Shown here one piece after another: positions 38,328 to 49,599 of a DNA stretch of 64,000 nucleotides. The DNA comes from Pempheris klunzingeri (taxonomy: Eukaryota > Chordata > Actinopteri > Acropomatiformes > Pempheridae). Under the pieces are notes generated by a model. That model made no database searches, was not told the DNA's origin, and saw only the letters and a program-made list of their open reading frames with translations. A program made the translations under genes and the position numbers. Numbering within the stretch: position 1 is the stretch's first letter; each line of letters opens with the position of its first letter. The stretch lies in NCBI RefSeq assembly GCF_042242105.1, contig NC_092020.1, positions 16,088,788 through 16,152,787 on the forward strand. Reading direction: 5' to 3'.

Positions 38328-40051
38328 TCTCCTGACTTATCTTTGTGTTCTCCATCCATACCTCAATTACCATGTCTGCATGCTATTGTAATAGTAATAT
38401 ACCACAATTAAAAAGTAAATTAACTGCCAGTGAAAGCAGAATCTCAGGAGGCAGAAAAAATTTTGTCATGTGTGTTGCCTTTATGAATCTCAATGAAATA
38501 AGTTTCCAGGACATCTTACCCTGCTTGTCAGAAGAGGGAATATTTTTCTGCAACTACAGCAATTGTAGTCCAGCTTCCTGTTTTCATTTGGCCCCATTGG
38601 GAATTGTACAGCTTAAACAGCAGCTCTCAAGTGATTTAGCACTCCACTACTATAATATCAGACAACTCTGAAAAGATGTATTAAAATAAAAAAGGGTGAA
38701 AAATGAAGCAGCAGAGGTCAAGATATCCTGACTATCCCCTGTTCTAAAAACACAAGATCCTACGCTTCCTGTAATGCAACTAAAAGCATCATTTCAGTAG
38801 GACGCCCCCACCCCCCACCACCACCATCTGATAAATGCACACATCAGTTTGTAACAAGCTTAAAGCCTCTGTACACCCACACAGTTGTTTTCAGTCACTG
38901 TGGACGATTAGAGCTCTAATCAGGTGTTGGTTAGGATGAACCCAAACTCTTGTCTCTTGTTGTCCCGCCCCAACAGGTACAACAAAACCAGCAGAAATTT
39001 GAGTAGGATGTCAGTTAAGCACAGTTGTTTGCAGTCCTGAGAAAAGGTTTAATTAGACGACATAAACAAAGACACCTGTGTGGGTGGAGAGAGAGCTTTA
39101 AAAGGAGCTTTAAAAAGTAAAATAACCCCTGCTGCCTCATCATCAGGTTTTATTTTCTCAGACGTAACTAAACTCCTCCAGACACAAAAGACATATACAA
39201 CTGTTTTTAGATGTAGTGGCACTGCCTCTGACCTATAAACTGTACGACCTGAGTTCTGATGGAAAGCAGATAGCAAGAGTGAACAAGAGCAAGATTGTGA
39301 AAAAAAAAAATTATTCTATATTGCAGTTAATGTGTCAGAGCTGTCTTTGTACAAAGCACCTTCATCACAGGACATTTCTGAATATGTTAAGTATGAAGTG
39401 AAAGTGAGATGCTGAATTTCATCTTGCAAAACCAATCAGTCACTAAATCTTACAGAATCGCAAAGTTATCAGTGAAAATAAGTTAAATTCTATCTTCAGA
39501 TTACAGCTGTATTGTTATTATCAAGACACAAACGAAAAGACAAACTGCTGTCACTTCAGAGCTGTAACATTATTGAAAGTTTGTTTTCTCTTATGGATCA
39601 TTTGCTCCCTTCATACACGCCCTGTCCATTTGAATACAATTATCAGATACTCCAGTCTGATTAGATTGTATGACCGTGTATTGCCTTGTTTGTTTGACTA
39701 CCATTTGTTGGTGAAACAATGCATTTTCTTTTATTTTGTAACCGGTTGGCTAATTAAATATGTAATTTTCTTTATCTCTTATTTCGTTTGCATGTGTCTT
39801 GATACTTGTTCAAATTCATCCTGGCAATATCACTTGACTTGTGCCATGACTTTTGATCCTTCACATTTTGCCATGGTAACCATATCATTCCTGTTCCCCC
39901 TCCTCCCCGCCCACATCCTCGTCCTCTGTCTTTCGTCTGACTCGCCTGAATAAAAGTTCCCATGATGCACGGTGCCACCACCTCCACTGTTTCGTCGGCT
40001 TCGACCCCAGTCACCAATGTTCCTTTCGCTGAATCTGCTGCCTCGAATCAG
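24677..40051 (+). CDS. mbnl3: Muscleblind-like splicing regulator 3 (six coding exons placed, last one unresolved)
   Basis: Coding segments are 25530-25703, 31880-32044, 32971-33174, 33268-33507, 34564-34717 and 39957-40051. All have GT-AG borders and matching phases; 344 residues are placed. The first coding exon probably begins at 24677 with a long 5'UTR. The protein binds YGCY-type RNA and controls alternative splicing. Four CCCH zinc fingers are complete: C19/C27/C34/H38, C53/C61/C66/H70, C183/C191/C198/H202 and C219/C227/C232/H236. They are followed by [26 protein letters not shown] and a PMMHGAT..VPFAE tail. Start choice: ATG 25530 gives [19 protein letters not shown], the family start. 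MBNL3 rather than MBNL2 is chosen mainly from its neighbours hs6st2 and rap2c, with some help from GRCTREN. The 54-nt and 36-nt alternative exons of other family members were not found. Confidence 0.9.
28328..28870 (+). mobile_element. Decayed 'AGGGCTGCAAC' MITE interrupted by another repeat
   Basis: It begins AGGGCTGCAACAAACAGTCATT, then ATTATCGATTAAT and GAAAATAGATAAAAATGCCC, and resumes near 28800 with TCAATTTTCTGTCGATCAT, which belongs near the far end of the same family. Between them, about 28630-28790, lies a piece of a different repeat (GTTAGCATGCTAACATTTGCTAATT, broken here for length, then AGCACTAAACACAAAG-like sequence). Inserted-into structure is inferred from remembered consensus order. 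Confidence 0.6.
29199..29253. repeat. 25-bp inverted repeat, one mismatch, 5-nt loop
   Basis: The left arm 29199-29223 and right arm 29229-29253 pair with a single mismatch around TTGAT. Each arm contains the CTGATACAGA/TCTGTATCAG core. The transcript would form a tight hairpin of pre-miRNA-like length in an mbnl3 intron; it may equally be a miniature palindromic element. Confidence 0.85.
30838..31135 (-). mobile_element. Non-autonomous repeat, 'GTGTTGGAAGAAGTA' family (copy 2)
   Basis: It contains CTAAGTACATTTACTCAATACT, TTTTTACTCCACCACATTTG, ATATGATGAGCTTATAAAATATG and CTCCACCTTGAATAGCTACA in the order I remember for the reverse orientation of the family seen at 9031-9430. No clear ends are visible. 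Confidence 0.6.
32580..32735 (-). mobile_element. 3' end of a non-LTR retroelement (LINE or SINE) with (CAGAAT)n tail
   Basis: Read on the minus strand it runs GCACTATTCTGTATTTTGCA, ATTTCGTTGTGCTTCTTGCA, CAATGACAATAAAGGAATTC and ends in (TTCTGA)n repeats at 32580-32602. The CGTTGT...ACAATGACAATAAA end followed by a short tandem tail is typical of teleost LINE/SINE 3' ends. It lies in the 926-bp mbnl3 intron between exons 2 and 3. Confidence 0.7.
35385..35720 (-). mobile_element. Decayed 'AGGGCTGCAAC' family MITE
   Basis: It contains AATAATAGATTAGTTGTTTG, AAATGTGAGGATTTTTTCTG and AAACAATTAATGAAAATGGTGATGA-type pieces in the order expected for the minus orientation. Borders are not sharp. Confidence 0.5.
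36118..36661. mobile_element. 544-bp MITE with 'ACTGCGTTTACATGCA' terminal inverted repeats
   Basis: The left end GACTGCGTTTACATGCAC is matched at the right by GTGAGCATGTAAACATAGTC (reverse complement GACTATGTTTACATGCTCAC), about 18 bp with few mismatches. Internal CTGAATATTC-like motifs repeat in both orientations. I recognise this end sequence from a common teleost MITE. No coding capacity; a clear target duplication was not seen. Confidence 0.7.
38005..38106. mobile_element. End fragment of 'AGGGCTGCAAC' family MITE
   Basis: It contains ACTGATTAATCGATTATTAA, AATAGTTGGATTGATTTG and ATCGATTAACTGTTTCAGCTCT, matching the right end of the family. Only about 100 bases remain. Confidence 0.55.
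38281..38326. repeat. (GT)n microsatellite
   Basis: About 22 GT units with one early GC interruption. A shorter CA run lies at 38142-38160, so the two could pair as an inverted dinucleotide repeat. Confidence 0.97.
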
Positions 40052-40492
40052 GTTTGCTCTTTCATTTCAGTTCTCTTTTATTTTAGCTCAGGAGGTTCTG
40101 AGTCCTGTTCGTAGTCTCCTGTCATCAGGTTAAAGAACACACCTGCCACATGTAGTGCCACACGTATTATGTTCACATTTCATCTGTCTTCACTTTTCAG
40201 TCTGTTGTGATGTGAGCAAATGAAAGCACAGTTTATTCTGAGAGGAATCTCAAAAACAGGCAACCATTTTCATCTAAATGTCGTAGTTTGTCTGTCTCAG
40301 TCTACTGTGTGACCTGTGGGCATACAGTATCGGTCTGGTATCACTAATAATCCCTGCTTTGATTAAAATGCTTCTTCCTTTTAGTGAATTCCTCTTGACA
40401 TTGGGTCACATTTCAAGGCACATTTCTCTAAATAGTAACAGGGTTCAACAGTTTCCTACAGCTGAGCAGTATTGGAACAAATGTCTTTGCAA

Positions 40493-40510
40493 TATATATA
40501 TATATATATA
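40493..40510. repeat. Short (AT)n microsatellite
   Basis: Nine AT units, in the region after the 95-nt mbnl3 exon. Confidence 0.9.
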
Positions 40511-40800
40511 GATTCTTTCTTTCAATATGCACTGTGGTATGCTGATATTATTTCTATTCACGTTAAGGATCCACCAATTCATTTTTATTGAAACATGGTT
40601 ATAATGGAGAGTTTTACTGCCCTATTGTGGGTTTTTTTGTACCTTGAATAAAAATTTTAATTTAATGGGAAAGTCTGAACACTTGCTTTGGTAATTATTT
40701 AATTATTGTCATATTTTGGCTCAGTTGTTGAACTCTGTGCTGTCCGTATATTATGAATATTATGCACACAAATTTGATCCTGCTGAATCCTCTACTGCAG

Positions 40801-41010
40801 GTTACTGATCTTAGTGTGAGTCGTGATTCACTGCTCCACCTCTCACCCCTCCCTTTCTCTCGTCCAGTAGACGCCTCGGAGCTTCTGACTCCTGATCCAG
40901 TGGAGCTCCAGTGCGTTCCCATGGAAACCCATTTCTGTCCCGTCCCCAAACTGCTGATGGCGGCTCCGGTGGCGCTAAACTCAGTAAGCCTTTCCCGAAA
41001 CCCCAGTTAA
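40801..41010 (+). other. Candidate last coding exon of mbnl3 (unresolved)
   Basis: A CTACTGCAG acceptor precedes 40801, and the phase-0 frame that should follow the 95-nt exon stays open to 41010, giving a tail beginning VTDLSVSRDSLLHL. A second possible acceptor, after a strong pyrimidine tract (TTTCTCTCGTCCAGTAG), lies at about 40868-40871 and would end the protein within a few residues. Neither tail matches a family ending that I can recall, so the C-terminus is open. Confidence 0.3.
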
Positions 41011-41285
41011 AGCCCCTGAAGCCTGCGCACTATCAGGGCGGTCATTTTTCTGAATGCAGCAAACATGTGCCTCACCTACAGTGCACACTGACTGAGTGGC
41101 AATGTGAAACTTCTTATAAGTTGTTATGAAAGTAGGAAAGCTGCGATGGTTCACGCAATACAAGCATGGACGTACTACTGTTGCTTTAAAGCAGCCATCC
41201 TGATGCATACTGACTTGATCAGGCTCAGCAATAGAGCTCCCTCGTTCTTACAGCCATACATGCCCACACCTTAAAAGTGCAGCAG

Positions 41286-41335
41286 ACATGCACACACACA
41301 CACGCACACACACACAAACATACAGAAACACACAC
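41286..41335. repeat. Imperfect (CA)n microsatellite
   Basis: CA repeats interrupted by CG, AA and TA steps. Confidence 0.9.
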
Positions 41336-43532
41336 TCACATTTAAGACTACATGCCCTTTATGGGTTGGAGCCACCACATGAGGCGACCCAACACATTTG
41401 ACTGTTCCAAAGTCAGAAACTGAAAAGCTAATTCTGGAAATTCAGACCGTTTGAGCGGCGAACGGACTGGCCGCTGGTCTACAACCATCACGTGTTGTCA
41501 AAATGAAAGAGTGTTTCATATCATGTCATGTTTACGTTTCAAGATGGCTACTAATGTAACATTTGTGTTGTACCATGTATTCCATTCAGTTTGTTCTCAT
41601 GGTGTCATCTTACCTGATGAAACATCGATGGGTTGTTAATTTGTTTGTGCCTTTGATTTATCTGCTCAGCTGCAGAGGAGTTTCCCAAAAAAATTCAAAA
41701 CACTTAAACAGCGTACATTAAAAGATTGTTATTTTCAATGAAAGGCAATATCTGTTGTTACAAAAATAATGTCTATTAGCCTATTGTAAGAAAATATGGT
41801 AATTACAGTCATCGCCACTTTTTATTGTTTCACAAATGTTAAGTATGCTTTAAATTATTGTCCCCCAGTTCCATGATAGTAACCAATGAGGCATTACTTT
41901 TCATGTAATGCAAAAACCTTTAAAAAAACACAAATTGACAGAGTGGCATAAAATTAGGATGCAATCACTTCTATACTAAAGGAGCTGAGTTGAGAGATTT
42001 TAATGAATGTGGCTCTTCTTGATTTAAGAAGCAAACTGCCTTAAAGCAGGTGAGGTCATGTTGTCTATGTTAAGGCCGTCTCTGGAAAACACTACCTGTA
42101 ATAAACCAGACAGCTCAAAGTATTAAACCTGTTGAATTGAGGTATCATTATGTCTGATTAGTGATTGTTTCTCAGCTGTGATTGGTGATTGTCAAATGAC
42201 TGAAAAGGAACATTTGTTTGTCCTGTTTGCTCCATGATTTGATATCCAAACATGGCGTAAAAGAATGACAATCTACAGGCGTGGTCGTGTTCAACTCTTA
42301 TCTTGTCTAGTCTTGGCTTCAGCCACAAACCCTGATTTCCTATATTCAACTCACCTGAAATCATAGCAAAGATGAAATTATATTCAGAGGGTCAGATCTA
42401 AATTTACAGACTTCTATAATTGGCACCTCTTAAACTTTTACTAAACTGATGTCAAAGTTGTTGCACAAGACGGAAGCTGGATTTGTTTCCTGATGTTGTG
42501 CCTAAAGTCTGTGTGTGCCAAGTGGTGGTATATGCAAGGAGCTGCCCCATGTAATGCAATACCTGAATAATCCCTACAAATAAATGTCCCTCCTTCTGAA
42601 ATGCAGACATGTATTTTAGAAAGGCAGTTTGTGTGATTGTCTCCTTTCATTGGCTTTTGGGTTGAATAAGTGGCACAATGTTTTACGGCTCTTCAGGGAG
42701 AAAGCTTAGAACTTGAAAATGTCCTGTCTGACTTTATAATGTGTCGTCTTTTCTACTGATGTGCCCTTTTTGTCAAAAGTCATCAAACAGCCACAGCTGT
42801 TATAACCAGAACTGAGTTATGACAAAGTCACAAGATGAAGGAATCATCTGTTTGATGTCTGATGGTAAAAGATTATAAACCCTTTGGATTTTTGGTGTCC
42901 AAATGTCTGTAAGGACTTGTTCTGTAGGCGTGTAAAGATTCAATGGAACAGCTTTGGAAACTGGGCTGAAGTCACCTTTATCCAAATTCAAATGTGCCTC
43001 TTTCAAGTCTCCTCAAACCACCACTATCGATACACTGTTAGAACAGACCAGTGCTCAAAGATAGATGTGTTATTTGGTACATAATTATAATAGTAAATCA
43101 CATCCATATTAGTTTCTTCTCTGAGACAGCTGTGCTGTTTTATCATTTATGTAAACAAATAAATCAGTGAGTTGTGTGAATACATAAGTGTGCTGAAAGA
43201 GACAATGGATCACACATTTGGTTAGTTGTAAATGCTGCAGATATTACGGCGTTTCCCACTGAGCATTATTCATTTTAAATAATGTTATTGTGTCGTGAAT
43301 GTATTTAATGCAAAAACTCTACACATGTCCTTCTAAAAGACAGGCATGTTGAAATGTAATGATTCACTATATATATAGAATATTTCTGAGGTCACATAGG
43401 TACCATGCTGATACTGTGTTAAGACATATTAAAGTATCTGTATTGTTATATAGATTTATATTTAATGTCAATGGGTGGTGTGACTACTTTTAGAAATATC
43501 TTTCACTCTCAGAAAAGGTAGGGCTTTTTGAA

Positions 43533-43565
43533 GTACTAATGTACTCTGTACAAGTACATTAGTAC
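43533..43565. repeat. 13-bp perfect inverted repeat
   Basis: GTACTAATGTACT (43533-43545) and AGTACATTAGTAC (43553-43565) flank a 7-nt loop. It may be part of a small palindromic element. Confidence 0.9.
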
Positions 43566-43841
43566 AGTACCATTTCTTGTCCGTTTTTGTACCCCTAACT
43601 TTGAAAGTACCCAAAGTGCCCAAGATGCACCTAGAAACAAAGGTATAATCATTGGGCAAAATTGAGAAAATCGGCGCGCTGTCCATTTTAGCATCTTCCT
43701 TTTACACATCACATGGATTGGCCAGTTCTCCCCTTTATTGCAGTCCTTGTTTCAGTTAACTCTTGGTTTAGGGAGGCTGTATGCAGGAGTGGCAGTGCAG
43801 ACAGACTGTTCAGTAGGAGGTGCTAGTACTGTGACCATTAA

Positions 43842-44148
43842 AGGGAAACTTTGCTCATTTTCAGCCAGCTTTGTATCATTACAATGGTATAATTCAGTGG
43901 TATAATTGACTTAACAGTGAAATAGCAGTAATGATTTTATTGTTAAGACAGTTATTCATTTGAGCCCCAGAGCCAGCAAATGTCTGCCAGATGACGCGTT
44001 TCATCACAGACAACGAGCTGGATGACGAGCGGGTTGCTCTCAGTACAGGTGACACTGAGGAAAGTTAAACATTGTTCATTTGCATTTAGTTAGGCCTGCT
44101 ACCCACATGATACATGATATGCCGTTTGAAAATCAGCCCAGTATCCCT
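43842..44148. mobile_element. 307-bp TTAA-flanked MITE (piggyBac-type ends)
   Basis: The left AGGGAAACTTTGCTCATTTT and the reverse complement of the right end (AGGGATACTGGGCTGATTTT) match at most positions over 22 bp. TTAA lies outside both ends (43838-43841 and 44149-44152), which is the piggyBac target duplication. The left end resembles that of the larger element at 62249-63487. Confidence 0.72.
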
Positions 44149-44299
44149 TTAATAGTGCTGTCTGTGTTCAATGGGAGCAAGTTGAAAGCTGTCTCCTCGG
44201 TTTGGGTGGGTGAATGTTTTTCCACCTTACCACCTGGACACCCCTGTCAGTGTGCTACCTTAACTGTAACAACTGTACCTTTACAGTCATGGTAAATTG

Positions 44300-45605
44300 G
44301 TTTAGATATGTCAAAGAAACAGTGCACATTTTGCTTTCTTAGGATTATTGTTAGGCTCCTAGTAGGATGAGAAGACCAATACTGCACTCATGTTTTTGTG
44401 GTAAATATGAAGCTAGACCCGGCTGCCATTTAGCTTAGCATAAGGACTGGAAATGGGGAAATGGGTAGTTTGGACTTGGAAAGTCACAAAATACACCCAA
44501 CAGCACCTCTAAAGCTCACTATAACACATCGTATGTGGTTTATTTAATTAGTACCAAATGCGAGTACTACTCACAGTGGCTGTGCCCGCTTATTGATCGT
44601 TATTTTGCATCTTCACTGACAGCTGTAGAGCCACCAGCTAGTTATCCTATCTGTAAAATGCAAGACAAAATGTGGCATTGCGTTGTTGGATTGTTTGCAG
44701 ATTGTAGTGTTCATACTGCTTTTTTCGGGCTGTTGTAGAAGTTTGTAGGGCACTAAGTAGTGGGTAAATTTACACGCTCAAACAAAATGGCAGACAGTAA
44801 ATATAGTGCACTACAGAGTGAGTAGGGAGTGATTCGGTGAACAACAGCCATGCACAGCGACATTCTGGAATCTTCACAGTGTGGTTGCCAGGCAACCAGC
44901 ACTATAGCCATGGAGACGCTCTGCACAGAAGTACTGCATAGATAAATAAACTGTTGTTCATCAGGTCTGTCATTTTTACAGTTTAAGCAAACTAAACATA
45001 ATGTGCTCATTAGTGAACTTTAGAAGTGCTGGTAGGCTTATTTTTCTCTGTTTTGGAGTATAACTAGAGCAATACTCGATTTTTGAGCCCCACAGTGATA
45101 GCAGTATTTAGGAGTAAAAATTAGTAGTTATGTTTAAAACATGAACACATAACATGAACAAAAATATTGGTATGGATTCCATAGATGTGTTTGTTGTTTA
45201 TTTTCTTAGTTACTTTTTAGTTTTTAAGCATTGTGCCTGAGAGACTCATCAGTGTTCTCTGGTGGACAAACTATGTAATGCTGACACTGTTTCTAAGTGA
45301 CTGCAAACCTAACTTGGCATTTCTGTAATGCAATTTCTTGTTACTCATTAGCCAGCATATACACAGTCCAATGTGCTGTATCTGAATGAAGCTAATATCA
45401 GCCTTGCTCTACTTTGGACAAAGATTGGCTAGCTTTTCACCCTGGTTCCAGTTTTTATGTTTAAAGTAAGCTAACTGCCTCCTGTTTCAAGTTTCATAAT
45501 TACCATACAGACATGACAGTGATCGACCTTCTCATCAAACCCTCAAAAAGAAAGGGAATAAGTGTCTTTCCCAAAATCCTGAAGTACCTATTAAACCTAT
45601 AATGT
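44300..45605. mobile_element. Long-inverted-repeat element of about 1.3 kb with a nested repeat
   Basis: The left part (44330-44540) reads GATGAGAAGACCAATACTGC, GGTAAATATGAAGCTAGACC, TTTAGCTTAGCATAAGGACT and CACCTCTAAAGCTCACTA. The right part (45420-45590) carries the same sequence inverted: CCAGTTTTTATG...AAGTAAGCTAAC, TTTCATAATTACCATACAGACATG and TCGACCTTCTCATC. I recognise both arms from a very common teleost element. A perfect GGTTGCCAGGCAACC palindrome sits at 44883-44897, which the family also carries. At about 45245-45365 lies a relative of the MITE at 4890-5178, apparently inserted later. Confidence 0.65.
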
Positions 45606-47689
45606 ATTTTTATCTACATAGTGGATCAAACAGTATGTGGCCCATTACATGCCTGCTATTCATTTGTAAAGAAATTTTGTTTTTGGAATGTAGTTTTCGA
45701 AATGTACTTCTCCTTTAGCTCTGTTTTTGAGTGTGTTGCGCAGCTACATTCTCTCAAGTCTCTGAAGAATTTGAACAGAAATGTTTCTCTCCTACTTGAT
45801 GAAATCGATGATCAGAATGTCCAGTCAAATTAGTTTGTCTAAATCTTACAGCTTTGAAATACTAGGTTCGTCCAGCCAAGAAGCCCCCTCCCCCTAGCCT
45901 TCGTCTCCTCCCCCCACACGTCATTATGCCTTCACTAACTGCTGTCCAGCTGGAAAAAACAGAATACTTGATTAATAAATTGTGCCTCTTGAGGGCATGT
46001 GAAATTTCAAGTACATTTAGACGTATGTATCGATGCACAAGAGTGCGTTAGTTAGGGGAGTTGCAGTGTGGCGTGAGAAGAAGAAAGTTTTTACCTCTTT
46101 CCCTCCCTCATTCTCTTGTACTTGATTTCCTTCAGGCCTCATTGTATTTTTCTCATACAGTCGTGAATCATTACTCTGGAATATGCAAAATGCTCTGATC
46201 ATTGTGTCCAGTGACCAGATCCTTTAGCATGTGGACAGTTAATTCGGTCCTGAGCATACTTCTGTTGCCCGGGGCACAAACAAAGGGCCTTATTTCTCAA
46301 TCACTGTATAAAGATGTGATAGCTGTGTATGAAAGTGACATGTATTAATGGTAAGTTAAGCTTTTTTTATCTGACATTTAAAAAAAAAACACAGCATGGA
46401 AATAAAAAAAACTCATTTATACATAGTTAATAGTTTGTGTAGACCAACAAGAAAAAATATATAATATGAAAATCATTTGTACACAATGATGGAGTCATTG
46501 TTAATGGTAATAGTTGCTGTTGCTGTGGCAACAAAATGACAACATGGCTACCTTTCTATTATCCTAATTGTGAATTTTTTCACATTCAATGAAATAACAT
46601 ACAACACTAACTTATTCAAAAAGGGAATGTCTAATTAGTTTGTCTTGTTATTGCGACGTGATTAAATATTTTGTATGGAAAACTTAAATCCTTGTAATAT
46701 CCAAAGGTCCTTAGGGGAGATCAGGTGTTTATTTTGTTTTGTTTATTTGACCGTAGTTTTTTGTTCTTGTACATGGTGTTTTTAAGAATGGACTTTGGCT
46801 TTTAAAGCCAACACCTATCTGTCAGGGAGGTAAAGAGGCTTTTGGACTACTTAAAAGATCTTCATCTTTTCTCTGTAAAATCACACTAATTGGCAATCGT
46901 CAGTGTTTACCTCCTGCAGAGTGGACGCTCAGTTTTCTCTGCGTGGAGGCATGAGCTTTCATTAGTGAGATCTGTCTCAGTTCTGGCCCAGAAGGTGGTC
47001 CAGAAGCCTCTTCCTGCCCAGCTGTGCTGGGTGATGTCGATCCTTGCTGAGGTGTATACGAATGTGTGATGTTCACCTTGTTTGCACTTATGTACATAAC
47101 TATGTCAAAATACTCAAAATTTATTTTGAATAAATATAGATAAAAGAGTTGATTAAAAAATCAAATCAATGTATTGTTAATGATATGAGTATGTCTATCA
47201 TTTTATTACTGTATAAAAAGATTGCTTTGAGGGATCTGTCCTTCTATTTGTTTGCTAGAGCCCTGTTCTTTGCCAAGCATGACATTGCCTAGCTGTAAGC
47301 CACCAATGGTTTGCTTTAAAAAGCTTTTTTTCCTGTTCTTTTACTGGGGCAGTTTTGGTTCAGTAATATCTCAAACAAGAGAGGTGGTTTAGAAGGAATA
47401 GTCAGTCTGGGATACATGTAATAAAGCAGACAAAGCCTGTCCTTATGATGAACACACAAATGCAGGTGTCGTCCTCTCTTCAGTAATGCACCAAAATAAA
47501 GCACAGAGGAGCTCCACCTGCAGGTCGAAAAGCAGCCAGGAAAAAAATGAGGCGCAGACATAAAAGAAAAATAGACTGTAGAGGGACATGGGTGTGAGAT
47601 ATGTTCACAGGGTTTTAAATTCTCTTTAATTTTGTCATTTAGTAGATGGGTTATTCTTTGCTCCCATGTTATCATTTTCCAAAACAACA

Positions 47690-49440
47690 ATAAATCTGAA
47701 TTCTCCTCAGGATTTTAGTCAAAATTGCAAACAACCTGGTTTTCCAATGTATTCTTGCAGCAGCAGCAAAACACCCTTATGCTACTCTGTTCCTGCAGAT
47801 TTGGACATGTGATGCTCTTCAATTGCTATTAAAGCCAGCGATTTTGTTGCCATGGCACTTGTCCTAGTGGTGGATTGACTGAGTCATCCTGGTGAATCGG
47901 TTCACAGCCCTCTGACTCTACATGGGGGGAAAAGTACAGTGGAGTGGACTTCACATATTGTGGGTTTCCAGTCACCAACATGTGAATAAGATTGTGATTT
48001 TGTTTTGAAACTGATTTATTGTTACCATTATTTTAAAATGATTCAGTTGTAATTGTGCCTTTATCACGCAAGGTGTAGTTTTTCTTTTACGTTCCACATT
48101 TAAATTGACTTAAAACAGCACGCATACTGTATGTGTGTAAAACTTGTCCCTTTATTTAAAATCCTTCGTTGGTGAGTCTTTATTAAACTGGGGCCAACCG
48201 CAGACTAAATGGCAACCTGTGGAAGATGATGAGGGCCAAAGACTGTTCAGGACTAAGCCATATGAAAAACTTTCTCCGACACTCTAGGACAGACTTGAAA
48301 GTGACTGCTGTTTCTTCGTCATCTATCGTTTCACTCTGTGTTCTGCTTGTGGTGCTTGTATGTGCTGCTGTGCTACATGCCAATTTATTTTGCATTGTAT
48401 AGCTATTAAGAGTAAGTTACTGTGCCTATGATGAGTTCTGCGATTTCTGTTTGACCTTTAATAAAACCCATAATTGTCACGCTCTGGTGGTGTGTTTTGT
48501 TGTTCATTATTATTGTTGTTAATTATTGTGTTAGCTTCAAAGAAACATCTACCATTTTGTCTTGTAAAGTATGAGGGTTTTGACCTATGAGGTTGTTATA
48601 GATATAGGTCAGTACCTACACCATCTGGGACTTTCAGGCCTGCAATTTTAAGTTTAGATTGTGGCCTTTGCAAGTTTGGACATCAGACAAAATCAATGTG
48701 TTTTGCCTAAATAATTGTATGTAATTTTTGAAGTGCTGAAAAGGAAACCAATGAAAGCAAAACATTAATCATTCTAACCTTAAAATGTATTTTTCATAAA
48801 TATTGTAGAGTAGGCTGGAGAAAAAAAAAATGTCGCTTCAACATTTCAAGTCTGCATCTGTATCCACACCCAGTCAACATGTGACAGTGTACTGACACAC
48901 CCTGGAGTACACTTAACATCATTACAGCAGCATGAAAGGTGGTTATCTGCTGGAGATCAGCAAAATATACAATCATCAATCCTGTGGAAAGATAAATCAA
49001 ATTTAAACATTTAAACTTTCAGAAACAAGGACTGGGCTGAATCATTACCAATTATCATTTTGCAAAAGAGAGTAACAAATTTGGCATTCATCATTCAAGT
49101 ATAATAAAATCTACAGCGCATTAGTGACAGTAGAGTAACAGACAGGAAACACTGACACCATAGTAATGTGAAAGGCAAATGGATAAATCAACAACTACTA
49201 TCATCTCGTATTACTTTCAGTTTTATTCAGTAGTATTTGATTGCATGACCTTAAATCAAAACATCTAACTAAGTGGTTGAATATATATACACTCCTGGCA
49301 TTTTGCTGTAAGTAGCTAAATGTCCAAATACGGACTACCGTGTGAATCTGTGTCATGTGGTTGCAATAAACTTGATGATAGGAGTCATGTTTGCAGCTCC
49401 TGTGAAACTCCCCACACATAGCAATTATGGCTTATTGCAG
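47690..49440. other. End of mbnl3 region and short intergenic spacer, no gene seen
   Basis: It spans the probable mbnl3 polyadenylation site (AATAAA near 48460) and about 1 kb of AT-rich spacer before the rap2c promoter. No coding content is recognised. Confidence 0.5.
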
Positions 49441-49599
49441 TGGAGAAGGCTTTTATTCTGAAAACAGTCCGACCAGAAGTGTCGCTGTCGTTAGCGGAAG
49501 CCAGACAGCTAGCTTCAGGAAATCAGTTGGTGAAAAAAAAAAGCTTTCCTTTCTGTAACCAAACCTGCTCAGCACATAGTCAAACACACACTGGAGCAG

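Larger units (their letters stand above)
34718..39956 (+). other. mbnl3 intron before the 95-nt exon
   Basis: 5.2-kb intron with repeats at 35385-35720, 36118-36661 and 38005-38106 and a GT microsatellite at 38281-38326. In mammals a 36-nt alternative exon lies at this point in the family; I looked for an equivalent encoding a SILCMTPATS-like peptide and saw none. Confidence 0.55.
41011..48490 (+). other. Probable very long mbnl3 3'UTR
   Basis: No recognisable exon follows, and there is no other gene until rap2c. An AATAAA at about 48460-48465 is followed some 20 nt later by the GT-rich CTGGTGGTGTGTTTTG, a good cleavage-site arrangement. A 3'UTR of about 7.5 kb is plausible, since I remember the human MBNL3 mRNA as having a very long one. 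The region contains several TE copies. This is inference; internal introns cannot be ruled out. Confidence 0.4.

Noticed and set aside
25530-40051. Assignment as mbnl2
   Set aside because: Some stretches (MQFML, LPKRQ.LEKSNG) look MBNL2-like, but synteny with rap2c and hs6st2 and GRCTREN favour mbnl3. A tree would settle it.
44883-44897. A stand-alone RFX X-box (perfect 15-nt palindrome)
   Set aside because: The palindrome is part of the common repeat spanning 44300-45605, so it is not evidence of a local promoter.
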